From Kaistia terrae (lineage in GTDB: Bacteria > Pseudomonadota > Alphaproteobacteria > Rhizobiales > Kaistiaceae): a stretch of 64,000 nt of DNA. Made by a program: the position numbers and the translations under genes. Within the stretch, counting starts at the first letter, position 1. Each line of letters begins with the position of its first letter. The stretch covers positions 929,261 to 993,260 of the forward strand of contig NZ_JAPKNH010000002.1 of the NCBI RefSeq assembly GCF_026344005.1. Direction: 5' to 3'. The notes under the pieces are model-generated. The model was not told the DNA's origin. It searched no databases and was given only the letters and a program-made list of their open reading frames with translations. Shown piece by piece: positions 42,264 to 51,255 of this stretch.

Positions 42264-43811
42264 GTGACACCAGCCGGCATCGTTCGAAAGCTTGGCCATC
42301 GCGCCCGCCGGTTCTGGCAGGCGAAGGGGGCAATGCGCACCCGACTCCTCAATATCGGCCATCTTCTGACCGGCAATCTCTTCGGTTCGCTGATCGGCAT
42401 GCTGGCCTTCGTCGTCACGGCGCGCGCGCTCGGCCCGACTGAATACGGCGTGCTCGCCTTGACCTACAGCTACACCAGGGCGGTCGAGCGGCTCATCTCG
42501 TTCCAGTCCTGGCAGCCGCTGATCAAATACGGCGCTGAACTGCAAGGACCCGAGCATCGGGACGACTACCGTTCGCTGCTCAAATTCGGTCTCGTCGTCG
42601 ACATGTCGGCGGCGGTGATGGCCTATCTTGTTTCGATCGGACTGGCGCTGCTTTTTGGACCGCTGATGGGTATCAGCGATGAAGCGCTTCAGCAGGTGTT
42701 GATCTATTCGACGGTGCTGCTGTTCCAGATCAACGGATTGCCGACGGCCGTCATCCGACTGGCGGGGCGGTTCCGGCTGGTGGCCTACGGGACGCTGGTG
42801 GGCAGTCTCGTGCGTCTTTCGCTTTGTACTATCGGCCTGATGCTTGGGTCTGATCTGCTCTATTTCGTCATCGTCTGGACCGTGACCCAGATCATCGGGG
42901 CTCTGTCGCTGCTTTTCTTCGCCTTCATGGAATTGCGACGGCAGGGCGTACATAGTTTGGCAACCGCGCCGCTGCGCGGCGTGACCAAGCGCTTCAAGGG
43001 GCTGGTATTCTTCACTGTCGGCAGCAATGTCGAGCTCACCTTGCGCTCCAGCGCCAATGAGTTGGATACACTGCTGGTCGGCATGCTCGCGGATCCGACG
43101 GCGGCCGGGCTCTACCATATCGCCAAGCGCATGGGCCGACTGGTGCTGCAACTGGGCGTGCAGGTGCAGGCGGTGCTCTATCCCGACGTCGCGCGGCTCT
43201 GGGCGCAGCGAGCCCTGGGGGAATTTCGCAGCACCATCTTGCAGATGGAGATCATGCTGCTGGTCTTCGGACTGTTGGTCCTGACGCTGACCGCGCTCTT
43301 CATCCATCCGCTGCTTTACTGGACCGCCGGCCCCAAATTTGTCGCAGCGGCGCCTCTGGCGGTGGTTCAGATGCTGGCCGTGGCCATGCTGTTGAGTGGT
43401 GGCGCGGTTCGAACAGCCCTTCTCGCCATGGGGCGTCAGCCCGCTATCCTGAAGATTGTCCTCGTGGCGACGATCGCCTTTCAGGTGACCGCGTTCTCGG
43501 TGATTCCACTGATTGGAGCCATGGGCGCGAACATCGCTCACGTCGTCATGGCGACGATCCTCCTGTCGGGCTTGATCATCGTCTATCACAGGGCTATCGC
43601 ATCGGAGACCCTAGCTGATACGCCGCCAATGCCGGCGGCGGAAGGCGATGCGGCTAACGAGGAAGCCTCAACCGGGCCCTTGGCGCGCAACGGCCGCCCG
43701 GATGACCTCGTCCCATCGCTCCATGATCCGCTCGCTCGTGAACCGCAGGGCCGAATGCGCCGCGCCGTCGCCGAGTTGCCGGCGCAGGCTCTCGTCCCCG
43801 ATAAGCCGTGA
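42264..43811 (+). CDS. Wzx-type lipid-linked oligosaccharide flippase
   Basis: A 515-residue membrane protein of the MOP superfamily with about twelve predicted helices. LLNIGHLLTGNLFGSLIGML followed by RALGPTEYGVLAL is the classic N-terminal pattern, and AGLYHIAKRMGRLV is a mid-protein mark. It should move the repeat unit to the periplasmic face for Wzy. The start is GTG 42264, after GAGGA. The last 60 or so residues are hydrophilic, rich in Ala, Glu and Pro, and run antisense through the end of the next gene for 144 bp, so the true functional C terminus may be shorter. Confidence 0.87.
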   Translation: MTPAGIVRKLGHRARRFWQAKGAMRTRLLNIGHLLTGNLFGSLIGMLAFVVTARALGPTEYGVLALTYSYTRAVERLISFQSWQPLIKYGAELQGPEHRDDYRSLLKFGLVVDMSAAVMAYLVSIGLALLFGPLMGISDEALQQVLIYSTVLLFQINGLPTAVIRLAGRFRLVAYGTLVGSLVRLSLCTIGLMLGSDLLYFVIVWTVTQIIGALSLLFFAFMELRRQGVHSLATAPLRGVTKRFKGLVFFTVGSNVELTLRSSANELDTLLVGMLADPTAAGLYHIAKRMGRLVLQLGVQVQAVLYPDVARLWAQRALGEFRSTILQMEIMLLVFGLLVLTLTALFIHPLLYWTAGPKFVAAAPLAVVQMLAVAMLLSGGAVRTALLAMGRQPAILKIVLVATIAFQVTAFSVIPLIGAMGANIAHVVMATILLSGLIIVYHRAIASETLADTPPMPAAEGDAANEEASTGPLARNGRPDDLVPSLHDPLAREPQGRMRRAVAELPAQALVPDKP

Positions 43812-44846
43812 GAACGCGGTTGCGAGGGCATCCACGTCGCCACTCGGCACCAGCAACCCATCCTCGCCATCGGTGATCATCTCACCGGGGCCGAACCGGC
43901 AATCAAAGGCAATGACCGGCAGCCCCGCCGCCATCGCTTCCATCAGGACGATTCCCCAGCCCTCATAGCGAGACGACAGGACGAACACATCCGCCGTCTC
44001 GATCCAGACTCCGGGACGTTCGCTCACGCCGGGAAACAGCACCCGATCGCGAAGACCGAGTTTGTCGCGCTGCGCCGTCAACCGATTCCGCTCAGGGCCT
44101 TCGCCCCAGATGACTAGGCTCCAGTCGGGATGCGTGGCCGCGATGCGGGCAAAGGCGTCGAGGAGAAGATCGAAGCCTTTCTGGGGGACCAGGCGACCGA
44201 CAGCGGCGACGATCTTGTTTCCACGATTGGGCTGGAGGTCCGTTGGCAGATTGACCTGGTTCGGGATGACCCAGTCGCGTGCGCGCAGTTTGGGTGGAAA
44301 GAGATTCATCGCGCCCTTGGTCATCGTGACGAGGCCGAAAGCGCTTGGATAGAGCCGCCGACGAAGCCAGGACCATGTCGGGCCGACAGTTTGGAGTTCC
44401 GGGTTGTTGCGCTCCGAAACGATGACCGGAATGCCGAGGTCCCTTGTCGCCAGCAGCGTCAGGACATTGGTCCGAGTCAGGAAACTGATGATCAGATCCG
44501 GCGATCCCAGTTGGAATTCGCGGCGAAGAAGGCGCACCCGCTTGGCAGCCATCCATAACGCGCGGAGGAGGTGACTGCGTCTGACCGGGACATCAAGCCG
44601 TCGGATATCCACCCGGGGATCAATCGGATAGTAGGCCGGCGCCAAGCCTCCCTCGAGTGTCACGACCGATACATGCCAGCCGCGCTCGGCCCAGATGTTG
44701 GCAATGAAACTGACCACACCTTCGCTGCCGCCAGGCCCCAGTCCCGGCAGGACCATGGCGACGCGGAGTTTGGCTGTCACCGATGCGCCGTCGCCGATCG
44801 GGCGGGCAGGATCAGTGCCGGCCGTCGGAGCCAAGTCGATTGGCAT
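43668..44846 (-). CDS. Glycosyltransferase family 4
   Basis: A 392-residue GT-B enzyme. RVAMVLPGLGPGGSEGVVSF carries the acceptor-loop motif, LTRTNVLTLLATRDLG and VSERNNPELQ are middle segments, VAAVGRLVPQKGFDLLLDAF starts the C-terminal domain, and YEGWGIVLMEAMAAGLPVI is the donor site. The order of these motifs closely matches the GT4 at 23067-24188, suggesting duplication. AAAGGG lies a few bases before ATG 44846. Its 3' end overlaps the flippase gene on the other strand. Confidence 0.87.
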   Translation of the reverse strand: MPIDLAPTAGTDPARPIGDGASVTAKLRVAMVLPGLGPGGSEGVVSFIANIWAERGWHVSVVTLEGGLAPAYYPIDPRVDIRRLDVPVRRSHLLRALWMAAKRVRLLRREFQLGSPDLIISFLTRTNVLTLLATRDLGIPVIVSERNNPELQTVGPTWSWLRRRLYPSAFGLVTMTKGAMNLFPPKLRARDWVIPNQVNLPTDLQPNRGNKIVAAVGRLVPQKGFDLLLDAFARIAATHPDWSLVIWGEGPERNRLTAQRDKLGLRDRVLFPGVSERPGVWIETADVFVLSSRYEGWGIVLMEAMAAGLPVIAFDCRFGPGEMITDGEDGLLVPSGDVDALATAFSRLIGDESLRRQLGDGAAHSALRFTSERIMERWDEVIRAAVARQGPG

Positions 44847-44913
44847 GACGGCCCTTTCTTCGATTCCCGCTGGTCAGGGGGACAAGAGGATCACGGCCCG
44901 CTTCAGTCAATTT

Positions 44914-44927
44914 TACGGACCTCCGTA
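44914..44927. promoter_or_regulatory. Palindrome in a divergent gap between two GT4 genes
   Basis: TACGGA-CC-TCCGTA is a perfect inverted repeat in the 255-base gap (44847-45101), about 70 bases upstream of the minus-strand GT4. It could be an operator or a short RNA hairpin. The rest of the gap shows no gene. Confidence 0.3.
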
Positions 44928-45101
44928 GCCATAACATGAGCGTAATCCGCCACGAACTCTGATTTTCCTGACCTGCCAAACGGCCTGCGCCATGGCTCAA
45001 TCGCGAAGTTGAGTTCGTCTTGCGCCGCCGGAACGCAGTTCCTGCATCCGGTGGAATTTCTGTGTTGCACGACGGCCGTTTCCGGCCATGGGAAAGTCCA
45101 T

Positions 45102-46310
45102 ATGCGCGATGACCCCATCGTGGTCTGCTTTCCGTTCGTCGGCGACGAGATCGGGGGGAGCCACATCTCCGCGATCAAGCTGATCGAGGCCCTCAATCCG
45201 GGACATGTGCGGCCGCTTGTCGTGCTGCATGTCATGGATGGTCCGGTCGCCGCCTATCTGAAAGAACGAGGCGTGCCCTTCGTCGCCGCGCCCGCCGGTG
45301 CATGGCCCGCACGTGGCGGAAGTGGTGGCGGGGCTTCACGAGCGCTCGGCCAGACGTTCCTCGCCGTGGCCCCGCTGACGCGTTTCCTGAGGAGTCGGGG
45401 CGTCGACATCGTCCATACCAATGACGGGCGGACGCATGTTCTCTGGGCGCTGCCGACCCGTCTCGCGGGCGCTCGCCAGCTCTGGCACCATCGCGGCGAT
45501 CCAGAGGCTCGCGGTGCCAATCTTCTGGCGCCGCTGCTGGCTAGCCATATCGTGACGGTGTCACGCTTTGCGCGACCGCGCCGCCCCATTCTCGGTGTCG
45601 GCCACAAGCTGTCCGTCGTGCATAGCCCGTTTGATCCACCGCAGGCCGTGGAGGACCGGGCAGATGCGCGGAGCGTACTGGTCAAGACGCTTGGCTGCCC
45701 TGCGGATACGGTCCTGCTCGGCTATTTCGGGCTGTTGATCGACCGCAAGCGTCCGCTTGGCTTTGTCGACGCCGTGGCCGCGTTCATCGGGCGTTATCCT
45801 GACATTCCCGTCATGGGCCTGCTCTTTGGCGTGCCGGGCCAGGAGGCGCCAAACCTTGATCAGGCTGTCCTGCAACGCGCGCAAGCGCTCGGCATCGGCG
45901 ATCGCATACGTCTCATGGGATACCGCCAGCCGGTCGAGCCCTGGATGCAGGCCATCGATGTCCTGCTGGTGCCGGCTGTCCGCGAGCCGTTCGGCCGCAC
46001 GCTGATCGAGGCGATGTTCCTGGGGACGCCGGTCGTGGCGACGGATGACGGAGGCAATCCGGAAGCGATCGAGCACGGCGTCAACGGCATCCTTGTGCGG
46101 CCGGAGACACCCGATGCCTTCGTCGAGCCGATCCATCGCTTGATCACCGACCTCGGCCACCGGTGCAGCCTCGTCGAGGCAGCCCATTCCCGAGCCTGCG
46201 CCACCTACGATGTCGAGACACATGTTGCCCGACTGACGGCGATCTACCAGAGGCTGAGGCGACGCGCCGACAGCGCATCCGTGAGTTCCGCGAGGAGAAC
46301 CGCTCCATGA
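45102..46310 (+). CDS. Glycosyltransferase family 4
   Basis: A 402-residue GT-B enzyme. FVGDEIGGSHISAIKLIEAL is the N-terminal acceptor loop, LLGYFGLLIDRKRPLGFVDA starts the donor domain, and REPFGRTLIEAMFLGTPVVA is the E-x7-E-type region. It is less like the other GT4 genes here. ATG 45102 is chosen with GGGA upstream; a TTG at 45009 adds a Cys-rich stretch with no family match. Its stop overlaps the sulfotransferase start by 4 bp, so the two probably act on the same sugar unit (inference). Confidence 0.83.
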   Translation: MRDDPIVVCFPFVGDEIGGSHISAIKLIEALNPGHVRPLVVLHVMDGPVAAYLKERGVPFVAAPAGAWPARGGSGGGASRALGQTFLAVAPLTRFLRSRGVDIVHTNDGRTHVLWALPTRLAGARQLWHHRGDPEARGANLLAPLLASHIVTVSRFARPRRPILGVGHKLSVVHSPFDPPQAVEDRADARSVLVKTLGCPADTVLLGYFGLLIDRKRPLGFVDAVAAFIGRYPDIPVMGLLFGVPGQEAPNLDQAVLQRAQALGIGDRIRLMGYRQPVEPWMQAIDVLLVPAVREPFGRTLIEAMFLGTPVVATDDGGNPEAIEHGVNGILVRPETPDAFVEPIHRLITDLGHRCSLVEAAHSRACATYDVETHVARLTAIYQRLRRRADSASVSSARRTAP

Positions 46311-47230
46311 ATCGGGACATGAGTCTGCAGAGCATTGATTTCCTGATCATCGGCGCGACCAAGAGCGCCACCACCTGGCTGCAGAGATCGCTTCAGGCCG
46401 ATCCGACCGTCTTCATGCCGGACCCGGAGTTGCACTATTTCAGCCGGGAGTTCGAGCGCGGGGACGCCTGGTATCTCCGCCATTTTGATGAGGCAGCCGG
46501 CTTCCGCACGCTGGGCGAGAAATCCAACTCCTATCTCGAGGATGCGACGGCTGCGGAGCGCATTGCGCAAAAGCTGCCTCGCGCGAAGCTGGTGGCGCAG
46601 TTGCGCTCTCCCGTCGAGCGGGCCTATTCGGACTATTGCATGATGTACCGACGCGGCGAGGTCGGTCGTGACGTCGCCCGCTATCTGGATCCGCGTCGTC
46701 CGCAGGAGACCCGGCTCCTCAGGGCCGGCTTCTACTGCCGTCAGTTGCAGGTCTACTACGACCGATTTCCAGCGGAGCAATTGCTGGTCACCTTCTACGA
46801 GGCGATCCGGACCGGGGCCGAAGAACAACTCGCAACCGTTCGCACGTTTCTCGCTCTCCCTGCCGAGCAGACGTCGCAGTTCGTCCAGCGCAAGGTCAAG
46901 GACAAGACGACGCCGATGCTGAGTCCGAGGCTCCGCCGCATCCTGGGCCCCATGAAGCCGGTGGCCGCCCCGTTCCGCGCATCCAGCCTGTTCCGCAGCC
47001 TGCATTCGGCGCTTGCGGGGGAGATCCGCTACAGCCCGCTGCCCGAAGACGTGCGCAATCGCCTCGTCGACTACTATGCAAGCGACGTCGAGGCATTGGG
47101 GCGTCTCATCGGCCGCGATCTGTCGGGTTGGCTGCGAGGCGAGACGCCTGCGGAACCGCATGAGGGCACCGCACTACCTCCGCCTGCGCGAGGCAGTGAA
47201 AAACCCGGATCCACCGTAGGGTTTACCTGA
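46307..47230 (+). CDS. Carbohydrate sulfotransferase-like protein
   Basis: A 307-residue cytoplasmic enzyme that would transfer sulfate from PAPS. FLIIGATKSATTWLQRSL near the start is the 5'-phosphosulfate loop, and AQLRSPVERAYSDYCM near residue 105 is the 3'-phosphate site. FYEAIRTGAEEQL and RKVKDKTTPML are later family segments. Sulfation of a polysaccharide sugar is expected from location. GAGGAG lies upstream of ATG 46307, which overlaps the GT4 stop. Confidence 0.86.
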   Translation: MNRDMSLQSIDFLIIGATKSATTWLQRSLQADPTVFMPDPELHYFSREFERGDAWYLRHFDEAAGFRTLGEKSNSYLEDATAAERIAQKLPRAKLVAQLRSPVERAYSDYCMMYRRGEVGRDVARYLDPRRPQETRLLRAGFYCRQLQVYYDRFPAEQLLVTFYEAIRTGAEEQLATVRTFLALPAEQTSQFVQRKVKDKTTPMLSPRLRRILGPMKPVAAPFRASSLFRSLHSALAGEIRYSPLPEDVRNRLVDYYASDVEALGRLIGRDLSGWLRGETPAEPHEGTALPPPARGSEKPGSTVGFT

Positions 47231-47373
47231 CAGTCGCTTCGGTTTCCCAATCCTATTCAAGTCGTTCTGCTTGTTTGAAGATGGTGTGTCCAGGCCGAGT
47301 TGTATTCGGCAAGACGTGACTGGGTGCGATTTTAGTCTCTTTCAAAATTGATCAAGAATCTGGCTGAATTGCT

Positions 47374-47393
47374 CCTCCAAAGTGATTTGGAGG
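47374..47393 (+). promoter_or_regulatory. Perfect hairpin in the leader of the CapD-like gene
   Basis: CCTCCAAA-GTGA-TTTGGAGG forms an 8-bp stem with a 4-base loop, 55 bases before ATG 47449, in the 218-base AT-rich gap (47231-47448). T-rich DNA follows. It may be a terminator for the sulfotransferase transcript, an attenuator or a protein-binding palindrome. The right arm contains GGAGG, which resembles a ribosome-binding site, but no start codon is suitably placed for it. Confidence 0.5.
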
Positions 47394-47448
47394 TGGTTGT
47401 TTGTGTCTTTTCCGAATGGCCAGATCAATTATATTTGAGAGGTTCATC

Positions 47449-49620
47449 ATGGTGGAGGACAAGCGGGTCGGTAGAGACCGGCCTCCGAGCTTGATTGGCG
47501 CGGCACGTCTTGATGGCGATTTCGGTGCGCTCCGGCGGCCGGACAAGCTTGGCGACGTCATCGCAGCATGGCTGGCTCGGGCCAGGACGAACTTTGCCTA
47601 CAAGACCGTCCGATCGAAGGCCGCTTCGATCGTCAAATCGACCCTCCGCAATCGTCGTCTCTATGTCATTGACCTCGGCTTGACCGCCTTTGCCCTGATC
47701 CTCGCTGCCGTTCTGCGACTTGGGCCGTATGAAGTCTTTGCGACCCCCGAGCAGGTCAAGGCACTCGCCTTCATGACCGTCGTCTTCACCGCGATCTGCG
47801 CCGTGACATTTCCCGTCGCCGGCCTTTACAAGCGCAACTGGAAATACGCATCCATCCTCGATTACCTCATCTTGATCCGTGCGACGTTGATCGCTTCGCT
47901 GGTCCTGACGGCTTGCCTGTTCTTCTATTCACGCCTGGCCTTCGTACCGCGCTCGACGATCGCCATCGAGGTCATGACGCTGGTATCCTTTCTGGCGGCG
48001 ACGCGGCTCAGCTTCCGGCAGCAGGACCTCAAGACGTTCATGCCGTCGCTGCGCGGCGGGACGATGATGCGAACCGATGCACTGGTTCCGATCCTCCTGG
48101 TAGGCGCCGGCGACGAAGCCGATCTCTATTTGCGCGCCTTGCAGCGCGATCGCACGTCCTCGTATTTGCCCGTAGGTTTCCTCGACAACGCCTCGTCGGA
48201 GGATGGCACCATGTTGCGGGGCGTGCCGGTGCTCGGCACGACGCAGGATTTCGAGGCCGTCCTGGCGGATCTCGAATCCCGCAACCAGCGACCACGGCAT
48301 CTCATTTTTACCGCACCGCTCTCGTCGTTTGATGCACAGGTTGCCGAGACGCTGATTGATCAGGCGGATCGTCGCGGACTGGCGGTGTCGCGGCTCAACC
48401 CCGTCACAGAGCTGCGCAATCCCCGTGTGACGGACCAGTTCGAACTGCGTCCGATCGAGCTCACGGATCTGCTGGAGCGGCCACAGGTGGCGCTCGACGT
48501 CGCGACCCTGCGGCAATTCATCTATGGACGACGCGTGCTGGTAACAGGCGCTGGTGGGTCGATAGGGAGTGAGTTGACCCGGCAGGTCGCAGCGCTCGGC
48601 CCCTCGTGTCTCGTGGTCCTGGATAGCTGCGAGTTCAATCTCTATTCGATCGATCTCGAGCTTGCCGAAAGCTTCCCGAACCTGCTCCGTTCGACGCATC
48701 TTTGCGACGTGAGGGACCCCGCCCGCGTGAACGAACTGTTTGCGCAGCATAGGCCCGAACTGGTGTTCCATGCCGCTGCGCTGAAGCATGTGCCCATGGT
48801 GGAGCTGAACCCCTGCGAAGGCGCGCTCACCAACGTATGGGGCACGATGAACGTGGCCGAGGCGGCCAAGCGTTGGCGCGCGCTCGGCATGGTGCAGATA
48901 TCGACGGACAAGGTCGTGAATTCCACCAGCGTCATGGGCGCGACCAAGCGGCTCGCGGAACTCTTCTGCCAAGCGCTCGACCTCGAGGGGATGCAAGAGG
49001 CCGGCTCGCCGCGTTTCATGACGGTTCGTTTCGGCAATGTGCTGGGTTCGAGCGGATCGCTGATCCCGCTATTCAAGAACCAGTTGGCGCGCGGCGGTCC
49101 GCTTACCGTCACGCATCCGGAGATGAAGCGCTTCTTCATGACGATCCGCGAAGCGGTCGAATTGACGCTGCAGGCCTCGGCCTACGGGCTGGAAAAGAAT
49201 CTGGGCCAGGGCGAAATCTTCGTGCTCGACATGGGCGAGCCGATCCGGATCGTCGATATAGCCCGGCGGATGATCCGTCTCGCGGGCTATACGCCCGACG
49301 AGGATGTGAAGATCAAGATCGTCGGCTGCCGGCCGGGTGAAAAGCTGTTCGAGGAGCTTTTTGACGAGTCCGAACGGCGCGTGACGCCACCCGTTCCGGG
49401 TGTCCTCGGCGCTGTGCCGACGCCGGTGCCGCTGCCGGTGCTTTACGCGGCTTTCGAAGCGTTGCACCGCTATGCAGAGCGGGGAGACTGCGAGAGCCTT
49501 TTTGGCGTTATCCGCAGCATCCTGCCGAACTTCCATGCCGAGGACGACCTGCCGGCAATGCCGCCGGAAATCGCGGCGATGGCAAATGCTCATGGCGCTT
49601 CGCAAGTCGCGGCCCGATGA
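47449..49620 (+). CDS. CapD/WbpM-like membrane-bound UDP-sugar 4,6-dehydratase
   Basis: A 723-residue protein with about four N-terminal membrane helices (roughly 60-190), a Rossmann-like middle domain (about 205-330, LLVGAGDEADLYLRA) and a C-terminal SDR domain. LVTGAGGSIGSEL is the cofactor loop. The active site STDKVVNSTSVMGATKR has Met in place of the usual Tyr, as in WbpM, FlaA1-type and CapD enzymes. These convert UDP-GlcNAc to a 4-keto-6-deoxy sugar. This would feed the DegT aminotransferase and the PglC-like transferase. ATG 47449 is chosen with GAGAGG upstream; ATG 47416 is possible. It overlaps the next gene by 4 bp. Confidence 0.9.
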   Translation: MVEDKRVGRDRPPSLIGAARLDGDFGALRRPDKLGDVIAAWLARARTNFAYKTVRSKAASIVKSTLRNRRLYVIDLGLTAFALILAAVLRLGPYEVFATPEQVKALAFMTVVFTAICAVTFPVAGLYKRNWKYASILDYLILIRATLIASLVLTACLFFYSRLAFVPRSTIAIEVMTLVSFLAATRLSFRQQDLKTFMPSLRGGTMMRTDALVPILLVGAGDEADLYLRALQRDRTSSYLPVGFLDNASSEDGTMLRGVPVLGTTQDFEAVLADLESRNQRPRHLIFTAPLSSFDAQVAETLIDQADRRGLAVSRLNPVTELRNPRVTDQFELRPIELTDLLERPQVALDVATLRQFIYGRRVLVTGAGGSIGSELTRQVAALGPSCLVVLDSCEFNLYSIDLELAESFPNLLRSTHLCDVRDPARVNELFAQHRPELVFHAAALKHVPMVELNPCEGALTNVWGTMNVAEAAKRWRALGMVQISTDKVVNSTSVMGATKRLAELFCQALDLEGMQEAGSPRFMTVRFGNVLGSSGSLIPLFKNQLARGGPLTVTHPEMKRFFMTIREAVELTLQASAYGLEKNLGQGEIFVLDMGEPIRIVDIARRMIRLAGYTPDEDVKIKIVGCRPGEKLFEELFDESERRVTPPVPGVLGAVPTPVPLPVLYAAFEALHRYAERGDCESLFGVIRSILPNFHAEDDLPAMPPEIAAMANAHGASQVAAR

Positions 49621-51089
49621 TCCGTTCGCCGGAGGCGTCACGGCGCGGTGATTGTCTTCGCGTGGTGCGATGGATCGCGATCCTGCTCGCCTGCGGTGCA
49701 TTTCTCACACGCCCGGCCATGGCCTACGACCCGGCGCTCGCCGATCGCGCCAAGGCGGCGCTGACACAGGCGGCGGGCGTCTTCGCAAACAAGCTCTCCC
49801 TGAACGGTGCCTATGTCTGGGAGTATTCGCCTGATCTCAGCGTGCGCAGGGGGGAGGGAAAAGTTGGCCCGACCGTCGGCTGGGTGCAGCCACCGGGAAC
49901 GCCGGCTATCGGAGCGGCATTCCTGCGTGTGTATGAGGTCACCGGAGACGCCGCATGGCTGAAGGCGGCCAGGCAGGCCGCGGAGGCGCTGATCCAGACC
50001 CAACTTCTCTCGGGCGGCTGGTACATTGCCATCGAGATGGATCCGGTGGCGCGGCGCGACTGGTGCTATCGGGCAGGGGGGACAACGCCCGAAGCCTGCG
50101 CAGCCATCAAGGACAATCCGGCAAAGAACGAAACCCTGCTGGACGACGACACCACCCAGAGTGCGCTGCGCTTCCTGATCTGGCTCGACCAAGCCCTCGA
50201 CGGCAAGGACGAGCCCGTGCGGGAGGCGATCCTCTACGGCATGGAGAAGCTTTCCACCGCGCAATATCCGAATGGCGCCTGGCCGGTGAGGATCGAGAAA
50301 AGGACCCGCTCCGATCGGATACCGAAAGCCGGTCGGGCGAGCTTGCCGGCGGACTGGCCGCGTCAATGGGTCAAGCCTTCTGACGGTCCTTATTACGTCA
50401 TCAACGACAATCTCATCCGCGATACGGTGCATCTTCATCTGATCGCTGCCGACCGGTTTGGCGATCCGGCGTATGAGGCGTCCGCGGTCCGTGCGGGAGA
50501 ATTTCTGCTCGCCGCGCAACTGCCTGAGCCGCAGCAGGGATGGGCCCAAACTTATGATCGCGACATGCGTCCGGTCTGGGGGCGCAAGTTTGAGCCGCCC
50601 GCTGTGACATCGCGGGAGAGCGGCGGCGCGGCGACCGCCCTGGTCGAACTCTACCAGCGCACCGGCGACGAGCGATTTCTCTCCGCCGCGCTAGGGGCAG
50701 TCGCGTGGTTGAAGGCGTCGCAATTGCCGGATGGCGATTGGGCGCGCTTCTACGAGCTCCGTACCAATCGCCCCCTCTATGTCGATAGTGACGAGAAGCT
50801 CACCTACGAACCTGTAAATCTGCTCGATCACTACAGCCTCAAGAGCACCGCGGACATTCCCGAGGCGATTAGGCTGGTGGACGCGGCGGCCGCGGGCAAG
50901 CTTCACCCGTTTCCGTTCTGGCCGTCGCCAGCGAATCGGCTGGCGCCGGCAGAGTTGGCCGGACGCGTGAGCGGCTTGGTCGACAGGATCGACAAGCAGG
51001 GGCGTTGGATCGAGGATGGCTGGATCCGGAGCGCTACCTTCGTCGACGCGGTCTTTTTGATTGCGCGCTATCTTCAGGAAAAGCCTTAG
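49617..51089 (+). CDS. Secreted PL10-like pectate lyase
   Basis: A 490-residue protein with a signal peptide (hydrophobic run 17-36 ending in AMA). The mature part is an alpha/alpha toroid with GGWYIAIEMDP near residue 140 and LLDDDTTQSALRFL near 178, which match the pectate lyase 10 family, and NGAWPVRIEKR near 220. It should cleave polyuronates or the locus's own polymer by beta-elimination in the periplasm or outside. Its start overlaps the CapD-like stop, so it is made together with the biosynthetic enzyme. Together with the lyase at 28.8 kb it suggests that the polymer contains uronic acids (inference). Confidence 0.8.
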   Translation: MIRSPEASRRGDCLRVVRWIAILLACGAFLTRPAMAYDPALADRAKAALTQAAGVFANKLSLNGAYVWEYSPDLSVRRGEGKVGPTVGWVQPPGTPAIGAAFLRVYEVTGDAAWLKAARQAAEALIQTQLLSGGWYIAIEMDPVARRDWCYRAGGTTPEACAAIKDNPAKNETLLDDDTTQSALRFLIWLDQALDGKDEPVREAILYGMEKLSTAQYPNGAWPVRIEKRTRSDRIPKAGRASLPADWPRQWVKPSDGPYYVINDNLIRDTVHLHLIAADRFGDPAYEASAVRAGEFLLAAQLPEPQQGWAQTYDRDMRPVWGRKFEPPAVTSRESGGAATALVELYQRTGDERFLSAALGAVAWLKASQLPDGDWARFYELRTNRPLYVDSDEKLTYEPVNLLDHYSLKSTADIPEAIRLVDAAAAGKLHPFPFWPSPANRLAPAELAGRVSGLVDRIDKQGRWIEDGWIRSATFVDAVFLIARYLQEKP

Positions 51090-51255
51090 CCGTCTTCAGC
51101 AATTTGATGGAATCGCTATCCTATCATCGAGAAAATACGATCCCGATATGGCGATGGTCGCGTGACGCGATCCGCATAGCGGGGCAGCCGGACTGTGAAA
51201 ATCTGCTAGATTGCCAATATCTAGCGTTCGACATGCCCCTATTGCGGTTAATCCA

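Noticed and set aside
40402..42333. 643-codon open frame on the minus strand
   Set aside because: It runs antisense through the ATP-grasp and HAD genes, which have clear domains. The long frame is a side effect of high GC content.
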